In this document: piece by piece, positions 1-5,716 of the stretch | How positions within the stretch are numbered: the stretch's first letter is position 1 | Layout of the letters: each line of letters opens with the position of its first letter | The notes under the pieces: model-generated | The model's input: the letters and a program-made list of their open reading frames with translations, nothing else | Database searches by the model: none | What the model was told of the DNA's origin: nothing | Assembly (NCBI GenBank): GCA_004366195.1 | Contig: ML214213.1 | Span: 1-5,716, forward strand | DNA length: 5,716 nucleotides | Direction of reading: 5' to 3' | Source of the DNA: Actinomycetota bacterium | Lineage (GTDB): Bacteria; Actinomycetota; UBA4738; HRBIN12 | Translations under genes and position numbers: made by a program

Positions 1-361
1 AGACGACGGGACGAGGTACTTCCCCCTGGATGAGCGCCTCGGGCTCGCCCCCCACCACGAGGCCTCGCCCTTCGTCAGGAGGCGGGGGCTGGAGCTCGCC
101 GCCTGCCACCCCTACCGGGAGGCGGCGAGGCTCCCGTCGGCCGAGGTCGGCGCGCACGTGGACCACCGGGCGATCTGGCGGTGGGTCCAGGCCGACGGGG
201 ATGCGAAGCTGCGGGCACGGGCCGAGCGGGTCCAGGCCATGTTCGGCCAGGGCGAGGCCCCGCCCCGGCCCGACCGCGCGGTGCCAGGGCGCCTGAGCGT
301 GGCGGTCGATGCCACCGGGATCCGCCTCATCGAGGGTGACGGGGCCTCGGTCAAGCTCGGC
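1..361 (+). pseudogene. Transposase fragment, UPF0236/ISLre2-like or ISKra4-like, truncated at both ends
   Basis: Frame 2 reads as the middle of a transposase. It has a 'PLDERLGL' segment (bases 23-46), a 'CHPYREAARL' helix segment (about bases 107-136), an 'IWRWVQADG' segment resembling the helix-turn-helix-like part of these families (about 170-196), and 'VAVDATGIRL' (about 299-328), whose Asp at 308-310 fits the first acidic residue of a DDE nuclease. That order, Pro-Leu-Asp-Glu then a 'PYREAA' stretch then a 'vDgt' strand, is what I recall of UPF0236/ISLre2 and ISKra4 transposases; I cannot choose between them. The N-terminus lies outside the window. After 'VKLG' (ending at 361) the frame stays open to 553 but becomes low-complexity and runs antisense into the hydrolase gene, so the catalytic C-terminal half is missing. 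This looks like a dead insertion-sequence remnant at the cluster border. Bases 362-453 hold no recognisable gene, and I found no terminal inverted repeats. Confidence 0.6.
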
Positions 362-443
362 CCGCGCGCGGCGACGGTGCCCGTAGGTATCGGCTCGACG
401 ACGGTCAGACCTTGGCGCGGTCGCGAAGCCTCGAACCAGCGAC

Positions 444-463
444 CGGGACCGAGTCAGGTCCCG
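444..463 (-). terminator. Perfect 7-bp inverted repeat over the hydrolase stop codon (possible terminator)
   Basis: CGGGACC (444-450) and GGTCCCG (457-463) are exact reverse complements separated by a six-base loop. The TGA stop of the minus-strand hydrolase (454-456 on the plus strand) lies in that loop. A GC-rich stem at a gene end, facing a decayed transposase on the other strand, could end or slow transcription. There is no T-tract on either side, so it is not a canonical intrinsic terminator, and a 7-bp repeat can arise by chance in GC-rich DNA. Confidence 0.3.
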
Positions 464-2148
464 ACGGGCCCGACAAGCGAGAGCGCTGGCTCGTCCGTGT
501 GGAGCACGAACGACGCCACACGACGTCCCACCTGCCCTCCGATCCTCACCTGATCGATGCCGCCGCCGACCAGAGAAGGGGCCACCCCCGCGGCGCTCAA
601 CAGCCGCCGATCGGAAGAGCCGTCGTAGATCTCGAGCCATGCCTCACCCGAGGCCTGATCGACGCCCCACTGGACCCGCACCCAGGTATGCGTGGGGATG
701 GCGCCCTCCGTCAGGACGACCTCGACCCCCCCTCCGTCGACCATCCGAAGCGCACCGCTCGGCAAGAGATCCAAGGCCATCCGGAGGATGCCGGACGAGC
801 GTGCACGCGCTAGACGGACCCGCCCAGCGGGGAGTTCGGCGGCGCGCAGGTAGACGCGCCCGTACCACCGGGAGCCCTCTGGGACGGCGACGTCCCACAC
901 GTAGTAGGAGGCACTCGTGGTAGTGAAGGAGTGCTTCGCGGAGAGCGATCCGACCGGAGCCGCGTCGTCGAACAGGAGCGACGCATCTCCGCGGAGAACG
1001 AGCGCGTCGAAGGCGTCTCCGCTCGATCCCCCCGAACCGCTCAGGGTGATCGGGCGACCGGCCACGCCACCCTCGAAAGAGTTGCGACGCAACATCTCCG
1101 TGCTAGACCGTCCTGACACGGACGTCCCCTGACCTCCGGATCCGAGCATCGCGGCGGTCCGCGGCGAGGAGGCGAGATCGCGGTACCCGGCGAGGGCGGA
1201 TGCGGATGTGTCGGGCATCCACGGGTAGATCCTGTCGGAGTCGAAGTACACGAGCGCGATCAGCTGCGGCCAAGCGTCGATCACCGACAGGATCTCCCGG
1301 AACCAGTTCCCCTTGCGTCCGGGGATCGCAGGATCCTCCTGAACGCCGTACTCCGCAGCCATGAACGGCTTCCCGTGGATGACCGCGAAGTCGTGCGTCG
1401 CTCTCATGACCTCCTGGAACGACCGCCATCGGGAGGCCTTCCTTCCCGGGTACCAGTTGTAGCCGTCCGCGGCAACCACGTCGACGTACGCGTCCCCCGG
1501 GTAATATTGGGACGCTACGGCGGCGCCTCGTTCGAAAGACCAGGCCATCATGGTCCACACGAAGGTGACGTTCGTGGCACCGCGCTGCCTGAAGACCTCG
1601 ACGATGTGACGGAACGCCGCCACGTAGTCCGAAGGCTGTCCGAACGTTGGCACATCGTTCTCCGGCTCGTGATGGAAGGAGACGTACACGGGGCGCCCGA
1701 ACGTGCGGAACGCGTCCGCCCTTGACACGATCCACGGATCCTCCGTGCCGGAGGCGATCCGTGCCCACGTCACGACGGAGCCGTTGCCACGCCGCGCGTT
1801 CCAGGTGACGAACGGAATCCTCCCCGCGTCGGCCGTCCAAACCTCGTGCGTGGTGGGGATCGGGGAGTCCCAGCGGTAGTACTGATGGTCGATGGCATAG
1901 GTGCGGCCGATCTCGCGCTCGCGCGCCACCAGCGCCTCCCGTCTCGAACCCCCATCAAGGGGCTTCACCCACGAGCCCAGGTAAATCCCGCCGACCGGCA
2001 TCGGGACTCCGTCGGACGCAGAAGCGGAGGGCGCTATCCATAGGACGGAGACGACCGAGCAGATCACGAGCGATGCCCGGATCCCCCGCGCACCCGACGC
2101 GCGTGTCAGAACTCCCACGTCGCGCTTCGAGAGGCGATGCAACCGCAT
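454..2148 (-). CDS. Secreted glycoside hydrolase family 26 (mannanase-like) protein with C-terminal concanavalin-like domain
   Basis: This 564-residue protein has an N-terminal signal peptide: a basic n-region, a hydrophobic core at about 27-40, and a likely signal peptidase I site after A42-S43-A44. Residues 50-335 look like a GH26 (beta/alpha)8 barrel. 'VSFHHEPEND' (156-165) would carry the acid/base Glu161 and 'FMAAEYG' (262-268) the nucleophile Glu266; their spacing of about 105 residues suits clan GH-A family 26, best known for beta-mannanases. A Ser/Gly/Thr linker (336-350) leads to a beta-sandwich of about 205 residues, starting 'RNSFEGG' (355-361) and ending 'LVGPVGT', which resembles LamG/concanavalin-like lectin modules at the ends of actinobacterial secreted enzymes. 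The ATG is well supported: AGGAGG sits six bases upstream. Mannan cleavage is not established. In a polysaccharide locus the enzyme more likely trims or releases the polymer made there (inference). No lipobox or sortase motif is seen, so it is probably released. Confidence 0.85.
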   Translation of the reverse strand: MRLHRLSKRDVGVLTRASGARGIRASLVICSVVSVLWIAPSASASDGVPMPVGGIYLGSWVKPLDGGSRREALVAREREIGRTYAIDHQYYRWDSPIPTTHEVWTADAGRIPFVTWNARRGNGSVVTWARIASGTEDPWIVSRADAFRTFGRPVYVSFHHEPENDVPTFGQPSDYVAAFRHIVEVFRQRGATNVTFVWTMMAWSFERGAAVASQYYPGDAYVDVVAADGYNWYPGRKASRWRSFQEVMRATHDFAVIHGKPFMAAEYGVQEDPAIPGRKGNWFREILSVIDAWPQLIALVYFDSDRIYPWMPDTSASALAGYRDLASSPRTAAMLGSGGQGTSVSGRSSTEMLRRNSFEGGVAGRPITLSGSGGSSGDAFDALVLRGDASLLFDDAAPVGSLSAKHSFTTTSASYYVWDVAVPEGSRWYGRVYLRAAELPAGRVRLARARSSGILRMALDLLPSGALRMVDGGGVEVVLTEGAIPTHTWVRVQWGVDQASGEAWLEIYDGSSDRRLLSAAGVAPSLVGGGIDQVRIGGQVGRRVASFVLHTDEPALSLVGPVGT

Positions 2149-2358
2149 GGCGACCCTCCTGCACTCGCATCCGGCGGACCGCTACTGGCGGCGCGTCCGG
2201 CACCTCACGGCCCCCGGGACCGTGCCCAGAGGCCTCAGGACCACACTCAGGGCCACGCCGTCCGTGCTACCCGGTTCACGTATCGGTCGCGCCGGTCTGC
2301 GCTCTTGAGGGTGGTCCTGCGCTCACCCAGGAGCGTGAGGCCCGGTGGGTCGGATGAA
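2149..2358 (-). other. Intergenic region between the fusion gene and the GH26 gene
   Basis: These 210 bases separate the TAG of the Alg13-sulfotransferase gene from the ATG of the hydrolase on the same strand. I see no convincing coding sequence, RNA gene or consensus -35/-10 pair. A small stem, CGCTC (2320-2324) and GAGCG (2331-2335) around a six-base loop, lies about 24 bases past the upstream stop, without a T-tract. The gap is much larger than the overlap and two-base spacing elsewhere here, so the hydrolase may have its own promoter (inference). Confidence 0.4.
2155..2160 (-). promoter_or_regulatory. Strong ribosome binding site of the GH26 gene
   Basis: On the minus strand the sequence reads AGGAGG, then six bases (GTCGCC), then ATG at 2148. 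This is a full consensus Shine-Dalgarno at good spacing. It fixes the start and so supports the complete signal peptide. Confidence 0.8.
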
Positions 2359-3858
2359 CTACGCGAGATGGGGGAAGGGGGTCTGGCCGAGACCGCTCGG
2401 ATAACCGTACAAGCGGAGCAGGGGAAAGGTCACGGCCGTGACGAGACGGCGGTCCCGCGCGGGCAGCCCCGCCCTCCATCCCTCGTCCGGACGGATCATC
2501 AGCCTCCCCCGAGACAGACGCATGGGGTTCCCGTCCACCGTGTGCGCGACCCCGAGCTCGACCGTCGACCCAGACAGGGACGGCGGGGCTCCCGAAGCGG
2601 TCCCCATGAAGGTGAGGATCGTTCCCAGGCATCTCGGCGGATCGGTCACGAGGTCCTCGTAGCGGACGCGGAGGTATGGAAGACCAAGGAGCGCGGCCAG
2701 ATGGGTCTGCGCGTTGTAGACGTCGTACCGGATCGCCGCGGGAAGTGGGGCGAAGCGGGGCATCCGATCCCCTCCACCGACGCCATCGGGACGCACAACC
2801 TGCTTCGCCCACGAGAACGCCACGCCGCGCGGATCCCGAACGAGGTGCACCATCCGCACGTCAAGCCCAGGTACCGTCCTGAGCAGGAGCGCATAGGATG
2901 GCAACTTCGAGGAGTCGACGATCACACGTGCGCCAGACACCTCACGGACCGCGGCGTACAGGTCTGCGAGAGCCTCGATGAGGAGATCGAGATCGCCAGG
3001 GCGCGGGATCCTGGACGCCGCGGCCAGGAGCGGTACTCCCCACGGACGGTCGTAGCGCCGCCAGGCTCGGAGCAACCGTTCGATGGGAAGCGAGGACCAG
3101 CCCCCGAAGGCACGGACGCCCACCTCCGACCAGAAGGGGCAGGAGAGGAATCGCTCGCCGCATCCACAGAGCCGGTTCTCCCGACAGCCGCGCAGCCACC
3201 CCTCGCGCAGTTCTCCCACAGCCGCGTACCCCGGGACCTCCCCGAGCAATCGAGCGAGAAGGGTGCTCCCGCTCCGGCCCCAACCCCCGATGTAGAGCAC
3301 GTGCGTCATGTCCTGGGGACGGCCGCTGAGCGGCGCGACAGCTCGCGGGAAGCGATCTACGCCCTCAGGCGCGGAGGGCGAGGTCGGCAGCCGGTCCCGT
3401 TCCGCCCGCATGGCCGCTTCGATCGCCTCACCTAACCGCTCCGGGGTCTCCACGCACACGACGAGCCCGCGCGCTGCCATCCACCGCGCGAACCGTACCT
3501 GGTGGTCATCCACGTGCTCGTGGAGGTCAGGGCGCCGAGGTACCACGATCGGCGTCAGGCCACGGCGCCTGGCCTCGGCGATGATCCCCGGACCCCCATG
3601 GCAAACGACCACGGTCGCCCCATCGAGGAGAGCTTGGAGCCGATCGTGCGGAAGCCGCGGCGCCCAAGCCGCCTGGGTCGGGGGACGCGCCGTGCCGGAC
3701 TGGACGAAGCACCGCACGGCTCCGGATCCCCCGCGTGCTAGCCATCCATCAACCCACCCCACGAGGCGGTCGAACGGATGATGATCCGTCCCAACGGCGA
3801 CCACCATGAGCGGACGGTCATCGCCCGGTGCCACCACGTCCTCAGCTCCAGCATTCAT
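2359..3858 (-). CDS. Fusion of Alg13-like glycosyltransferase (N-terminal) and PAPS-dependent sulfotransferase (C-terminal)
   Basis: This 499-residue protein holds two enzymes. Residues 18-155 match the Alg13/EpsF-type GT28 C-terminal domain: 'VAVGT' (20-24), 'CHGGPGIIAEA' (86-96), 'PIVVPRR' (103-109) and 'EHVDDHQ' (114-120), the nucleotide-sugar-binding face. After a Pro/Arg-rich linker (156-183) comes a sulfotransferase: 'GRSGSTLL' (194-201) is the 5'-phosphosulfate loop for PAPS, 'VRDPRGVAFSW' (340-350) the 3'-phosphate site, and C231-x-C233-x6-C240-PFW a Cys motif shared with the plus-strand paralogue. No stop interrupts the join. The ATG at 3858 overlaps the Alg14 stop as ATGA, implying translational coupling, and no clear SD precedes it. 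The frame stays open upstream to 4242, but that part is antisense-like and lies inside the Alg14 gene. Met184 (3309) could in principle restart a separate sulfotransferase, but only a poorly spaced AGGA is near it. Predicted role: transfer a sugar to the lipid-linked acceptor and sulfate it or a neighbour. Whether the two activities are coupled is inference. Confidence 0.85.
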   Translation of the reverse strand: MNAGAEDVVAPGDDRPLMVVAVGTDHHPFDRLVGWVDGWLARGGSGAVRCFVQSGTARPPTQAAWAPRLPHDRLQALLDGATVVVCHGGPGIIAEARRRGLTPIVVPRRPDLHEHVDDHQVRFARWMAARGLVVCVETPERLGEAIEAAMRAERDRLPTSPSAPEGVDRFPRAVAPLSGRPQDMTHVLYIGGWGRSGSTLLARLLGEVPGYAAVGELREGWLRGCRENRLCGCGERFLSCPFWSEVGVRAFGGWSSLPIERLLRAWRRYDRPWGVPLLAAASRIPRPGDLDLLIEALADLYAAVREVSGARVIVDSSKLPSYALLLRTVPGLDVRMVHLVRDPRGVAFSWAKQVVRPDGVGGGDRMPRFAPLPAAIRYDVYNAQTHLAALLGLPYLRVRYEDLVTDPPRCLGTILTFMGTASGAPPSLSGSTVELGVAHTVDGNPMRLSRGRLMIRPDEGWRAGLPARDRRLVTAVTFPLLRLYGYPSGLGQTPFPHLA

Positions 3859-4385
3859 AGCAGCGGGCCGATCACGCGCCCCTTCGGGTACAAGCGCACT
3901 TGTTCTTCCCATTGCACCAGGAAGCGGTCGGACAAGGGGTAGCAGAGGCGTCCCGTCAGGGTCGGCGTCTCGACCCTGTCGAACACCTCGACGTAGACGG
4001 TTCGGACGCCCCGGATACGTGCAACCAAGAAGAACGGGAACGCCACACCCGCCCCGGTCGAGACGACCAGTGACGGGCGAACCCGACGGATCACTCTCCA
4101 GGCCAGCCACAGGTTCCGCAGGAGGTTCAAGGCGTTCCGCGTAGTCGGCGCGTACGCCCACGTAACCTTCTCCCCGACCAGCAGGGACCGGGCATCCGGG
4201 CCATCGAACGTGACCCAGGTGCGTTCCAAGGATCCCCACCACGGCCGGAGCGCGTGCAACTGGGCGAGATGCCCTCCGGAGGAACCGACGAGCAGTACCC
4301 GGGGACCCGCGCCGCTGCTCCGCACGGAGCGAAGCCTAACAGGTCCGCTCCCGCACCACGCAGCCGCAAGGTCTGCACGTGCCAA
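3855..4385 (-). CDS. Alg14-like glycosyltransferase membrane-anchor subunit (EpsE/Cps14F type)
   Basis: This 176-residue protein carries the Alg14 family signatures: 'VLLVGSSGGHLAQL' (30-43), 'VVSTGAGVAFPFFLVAR' (107-123), 'YVEVFDRVETPTLTGRL' (131-147) and 'FLVQWEEQVRLYP' (155-167). In yeast Alg14, and in bacterial pairs such as Cps14F/Cps14G, this half anchors the catalytic Alg13-like half to the membrane and helps bind the acceptor. Its partner is fused into the next gene, which starts inside this gene's stop codon (ATGA). The start is uncertain. TTG at 4385 has GGGAG five bases upstream, but gives about 20 extra residues before the conserved core. GTG at 4325 (156 residues) would match the usual family length but has only a weak, distant AGG. 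A short hydrophobic stretch near 112-122 may associate with the membrane. The exact sugar transferred cannot be read from the sequence. Confidence 0.85.
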   Translation of the reverse strand: MARADLAAAWCGSGPVRLRSVRSSGAGPRVLLVGSSGGHLAQLHALRPWWGSLERTWVTFDGPDARSLLVGEKVTWAYAPTTRNALNLLRNLWLAWRVIRRVRPSLVVSTGAGVAFPFFLVARIRGVRTVYVEVFDRVETPTLTGRLCYPLSDRFLVQWEEQVRLYPKGRVIGPLL

Positions 4386-4445
4386 GCGTGCTCCCGCCCT
4401 AGGAGCGCCTCTACACTAGCCGCGATACGAGAGCGAGGGAAGCCG
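4386..4445. promoter_or_regulatory. Divergent intergenic region between the two gene arms
   Basis: These 60 bases separate the Alg14 gene (leftward) from the family-2 glycosyltransferase gene (rightward), so promoters for both arms probably sit here or extend into the 5' ends of the genes. TACACT (4412-4417) is a possible -10 for the rightward arm, but no good -35 lies 16-18 bases before it. GCTCC (4390-4394) and GGAGC (4402-4406) form a small inverted repeat around a CCTAGG palindrome (4398-4403), which could be an operator or chance. Minus-strand GGGAG (4391-4395) is the likely SD for the Alg14 TTG start, and plus-strand GAGGGA (4435-4440) serves the right-hand gene. Confidence 0.4.
4435..4440 (+). 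promoter_or_regulatory. Ribosome binding site of the family-2 glycosyltransferase gene
   Basis: GAGGGA followed by five bases precedes ATG 4446. The frame is open back to 4254, but that extension would overlap the Alg14 gene on the other strand and encodes low-complexity Pro/Arg/Ser sequence. This site therefore decides the start. Confidence 0.7.
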
Positions 4446-5408
4446 ATGCGGAGTCCACCCCGAAGATCCGGGCCCAGCGCCGAGGGCGCGGAGCAGATCT
4501 GGCCCTCGGTAGCCGTCGTCATCCCAACCAGAGACCGCCCCGCGGCGGTGGCCCGAGCCGTCGCCTCAGTGCTGCAGAGCTCGTACGAGGGTGAGATCGA
4601 GGCCCTGGTGGTGTTCGATCAGACCGCGCCCAGCCCCATCCCGGTTTCAGAAGGGCCAGGTCGCTCGCTACGCACGTTGGCGAACGCCCGCCGTCCGGGG
4701 CTTGCGGGTGCGCGCAACACGGGCTTGCTGGCAGCGCAAGCCGACCTCGTCGCCTTCTGCGACGACGACGACCAGTGGGTTCCCGAGAAGCTCTACCTGC
4801 AGGTTGAGGCTCTCCGACGACATCCCGATGCGGAGCTCGCGGTCGGCGGGATCCAGCTGATCTATCGGGGACGATCCTTTGATCGTATCCCGGACCGCGA
4901 ACGCATCGGCGTCCACGAACTCGTCCGCTCCCGTCACACGGAGCTACACCCATCGACCTTCCTCGCCTGGCGGGATGCGGTCCTGGAGGGCATCGGACTG
5001 ATCGACGAAGGGATCCCCGGTAGCTATGGCGAGGACTACGAGTGGCTGCTCAGGGCCTCGCAGCGCTCGCCGATCGTTGCAGTGCAGCGGCCTCTCGTGC
5101 GTGTCGAGTGGAGCGGCAGCTCATGGTTCGCTGAGCGCTGGTCGACGATCATCGATGCCATCGCCTACCTCCTCGACCGACACCCCGTGCTCCGCTCCGA
5201 TCCCCAGGGTCTGGCCCGCCTGTACGGGCGCACGGCTTTCGCCCACGCGGCCCTCGGGCAGCGCCGCGCTGCGATCATGTGGGCCACCCGCGCTCTCCGT
5301 CTCAGCGCGTCGGAGCCGCGTGGTTACCTCACGCTCGCCGTCGCGTGCGGGCTGGTGTCTACCCGCACGGCCCTCGCGCTGGCCCGTCGATTCGGCAGAG
5401 GGATCTAG
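4446..5408 (+). CDS. Family 2 (GT-A fold) glycosyltransferase
   Basis: This 320-residue protein opens its GT-A fold with 'SVAVVIPTRDRPAAVARAV' (21-39), the nucleotide-binding first strand of GT2 enzymes. 'GLAGARNTGLLAA' (86-98) and 'LVAFCDDDDQW' (101-111) follow; the Asp cluster 106-109 is the DxD-type site for the metal and sugar-nucleotide diphosphate. 'SYGEDYEWLLRA' (193-204) holds the E-D pair (196-197), the usual catalytic-base region. After residue 255 comes a helical tail with a TPR-like pattern (about 257-291), as in some polysaccharide-cluster GT2 proteins. No transmembrane helix is obvious, so it is probably cytoplasmic or peripheral. It diverges from the Alg14 gene and is followed two bases after its stop by a sulfotransferase gene, which suggests one transcript. 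Donor and acceptor sugars cannot be predicted. Confidence 0.88.
   Translation: MRSPPRRSGPSAEGAEQIWPSVAVVIPTRDRPAAVARAVASVLQSSYEGEIEALVVFDQTAPSPIPVSEGPGRSLRTLANARRPGLAGARNTGLLAAQADLVAFCDDDDQWVPEKLYLQVEALRRHPDAELAVGGIQLIYRGRSFDRIPDRERIGVHELVRSRHTELHPSTFLAWRDAVLEGIGLIDEGIPGSYGEDYEWLLRASQRSPIVAVQRPLVRVEWSGSSWFAERWSTIIDAIAYLLDRHPVLRSDPQGLARLYGRTAFAHAALGQRRAAIMWATRALRLSASEPRGYLTLAVACGLVSTRTALALARRFGRGI
5398..5403 (+). promoter_or_regulatory. Ribosome binding site of the plus-strand sulfotransferase gene
   Basis: GAGGGA lies within the last codons of the glycosyltransferase gene, seven bases before GTG 5411. It is identical to the site before the glycosyltransferase gene. The placement suggests the two genes are translated from one message. 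Confidence 0.6.
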
Positions 5409-5410
5409 TC

Positions 5411-5716
5411 GTGAGAGGCTTCGGGCGCGGCGACCGACGCGCGGCGGACCCACGGACAACCGTGCGGCTCCTGTACGTTGGCGGCTGCGGGCGCAGCGGA
5501 AGCACGTTGCTCGACCGGACGTTAGGGCAGTTGCGGGACGTGTGCGCCGTCGGCGAACTGGTGCACATCTGGCAGCGAGGTCTCCTCGGAGGTCACCTGT
5601 GCGGTTGCGCCGCCCCCTTCTCAGCCTGTCCCTTCTGGTCCAGGGTCGGCGATCTTGCCTTCGGGGGGTGGACGAACGTCGACGCTGAGGTCGTGTTGCG
5701 GCTCCAACGTCGGGTG
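5411..5716 (+). CDS. Sulfotransferase, N-terminal 102 codons (runs off the window)
   Basis: The reading frame is open from GTG 5411 to the last base. It encodes the PAPS-binding loop 'GRSGSTLL' (27-34) behind a 'LLYVGG' strand (20-25), then 'AVGEL' (46-50), a C64-x-C66-x6-C73-PFW motif and 'AFGGW' (83-87). This matches the start of the sulfotransferase half of the minus-strand fusion without gaps; I count 45 identities in 83 aligned residues by hand. The 3'-phosphate-binding part lies beyond the window. GAGGGA (5398-5403), inside the end of the upstream gene, is seven bases before the GTG and supports this start. GTG 5462 would begin nearer the first strand but has no SD. Unlike its paralogue it is not joined to a glycosyltransferase domain; its first 17 residues are a polar Arg/Asp-rich extension. 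It probably sulfates a sugar of the polymer built by this locus (inference). Confidence 0.85.
   Translation, partial: MRGFGRGDRRAADPRTTVRLLYVGGCGRSGSTLLDRTLGQLRDVCAVGELVHIWQRGLLGGHLCGCAAPFSACPFWSRVGDLAFGGWTNVDAEVVLRLQRRV

Noticed and set aside
362..553. Continuation of the transposase frame past base 361
   Set aside because: The frame stays open but resembles no transposase after 'VKLG', and from 454 it is antisense to the conserved C-terminal domain of the hydrolase.
1103..1840. A 245-codon minus-strand frame inside the hydrolase gene
   Set aside because: It is an alternate-frame shadow on the same strand. The hydrolase frame carries the signal peptide, catalytic motifs and C-terminal domain.
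2137..3435. A 432-codon open frame on the plus strand opposite the fusion gene
   Set aside because: It is antisense to a protein with clear enzyme motifs, has low-complexity Arg/Pro/Gly/Ser composition and shows no recognisable domain. Long antisense frames are common in GC-rich DNA.
3859..4242. Upstream extension of the fusion gene frame by 128 codons
   Set aside because: It overlaps the well-supported Alg14 gene on the same strand in another frame, and its sequence is low-complexity. The ATGA start at 3858 fits the domain boundary.
4254..4445. Upstream extension of the family-2 glycosyltransferase frame
   Set aside because: It lies opposite the Alg14 coding region, encodes Pro/Arg/Ser-rich sequence outside the fold, and ATG 4446 has a good ribosome binding site.
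5026..5688. A 220-codon plus-strand frame overlapping the glycosyltransferase and sulfotransferase genes
   Set aside because: It overlaps two genes with clear motifs, and its composition is Arg/Ser/Pro-rich without any recognisable domain.
1..5716. tRNA, rRNA, riboswitch, CRISPR array or tandem repeats
   Set aside because: I saw no direct repeats with regular spacing and no tRNA-like or rRNA-like sequence. Almost all of the window is accounted for by protein genes.

Overview
The window is GC-rich bacterial DNA, densely coded on both strands, and looks like part of an extracellular or surface polysaccharide locus. High GC, Arg/Ala/Pro-rich proteins, GTG and TTG starts and clear Shine-Dalgarno (SD) sequences suit an actinomycete or another high-GC lineage. 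This is inferred from composition and protein style only; no marker gene is present.

Layout. Bases 1-361 hold the internal part of a transposase gene, cut by the window edge on the left and by loss of homology on the right. Three genes then lie on the minus strand, transcribed right to left: an Alg14-like glycosyltransferase subunit (4385-3855); an unusual two-domain protein joining an Alg13-like glycosyltransferase to a PAPS-dependent sulfotransferase (3858-2359, overlapping the Alg14 gene by an ATGA); and, after a 210-base gap, a secreted family-26 glycoside hydrolase with a C-terminal concanavalin-like domain (2148-454). On the plus strand, diverging from a 60-base intergenic region, are a family-2 glycosyltransferase (4446-5408) and, two bases after its stop, a second sulfotransferase (5411 to the window end, incomplete).

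How the genes may work together (inference). The Alg14/Alg13 pair would act at the cytoplasmic membrane to add a sugar to a lipid-linked intermediate, with Alg14 as membrane anchor and Alg13 as nucleotide-sugar-binding catalytic half. The family-2 enzyme would add another sugar. The two sulfotransferases would sulfate sugars of the repeat unit, or another acceptor made by the same cluster. The exported hydrolase could trim, release or remodel the polymer outside the cell. No flippase, polymerase or priming transferase is visible, so the locus must extend beyond the window if this reading is right.

The most notable observation is the in-frame Alg13-sulfotransferase fusion, together with a closely related free-standing sulfotransferase on the opposite arm of the same divergent locus.
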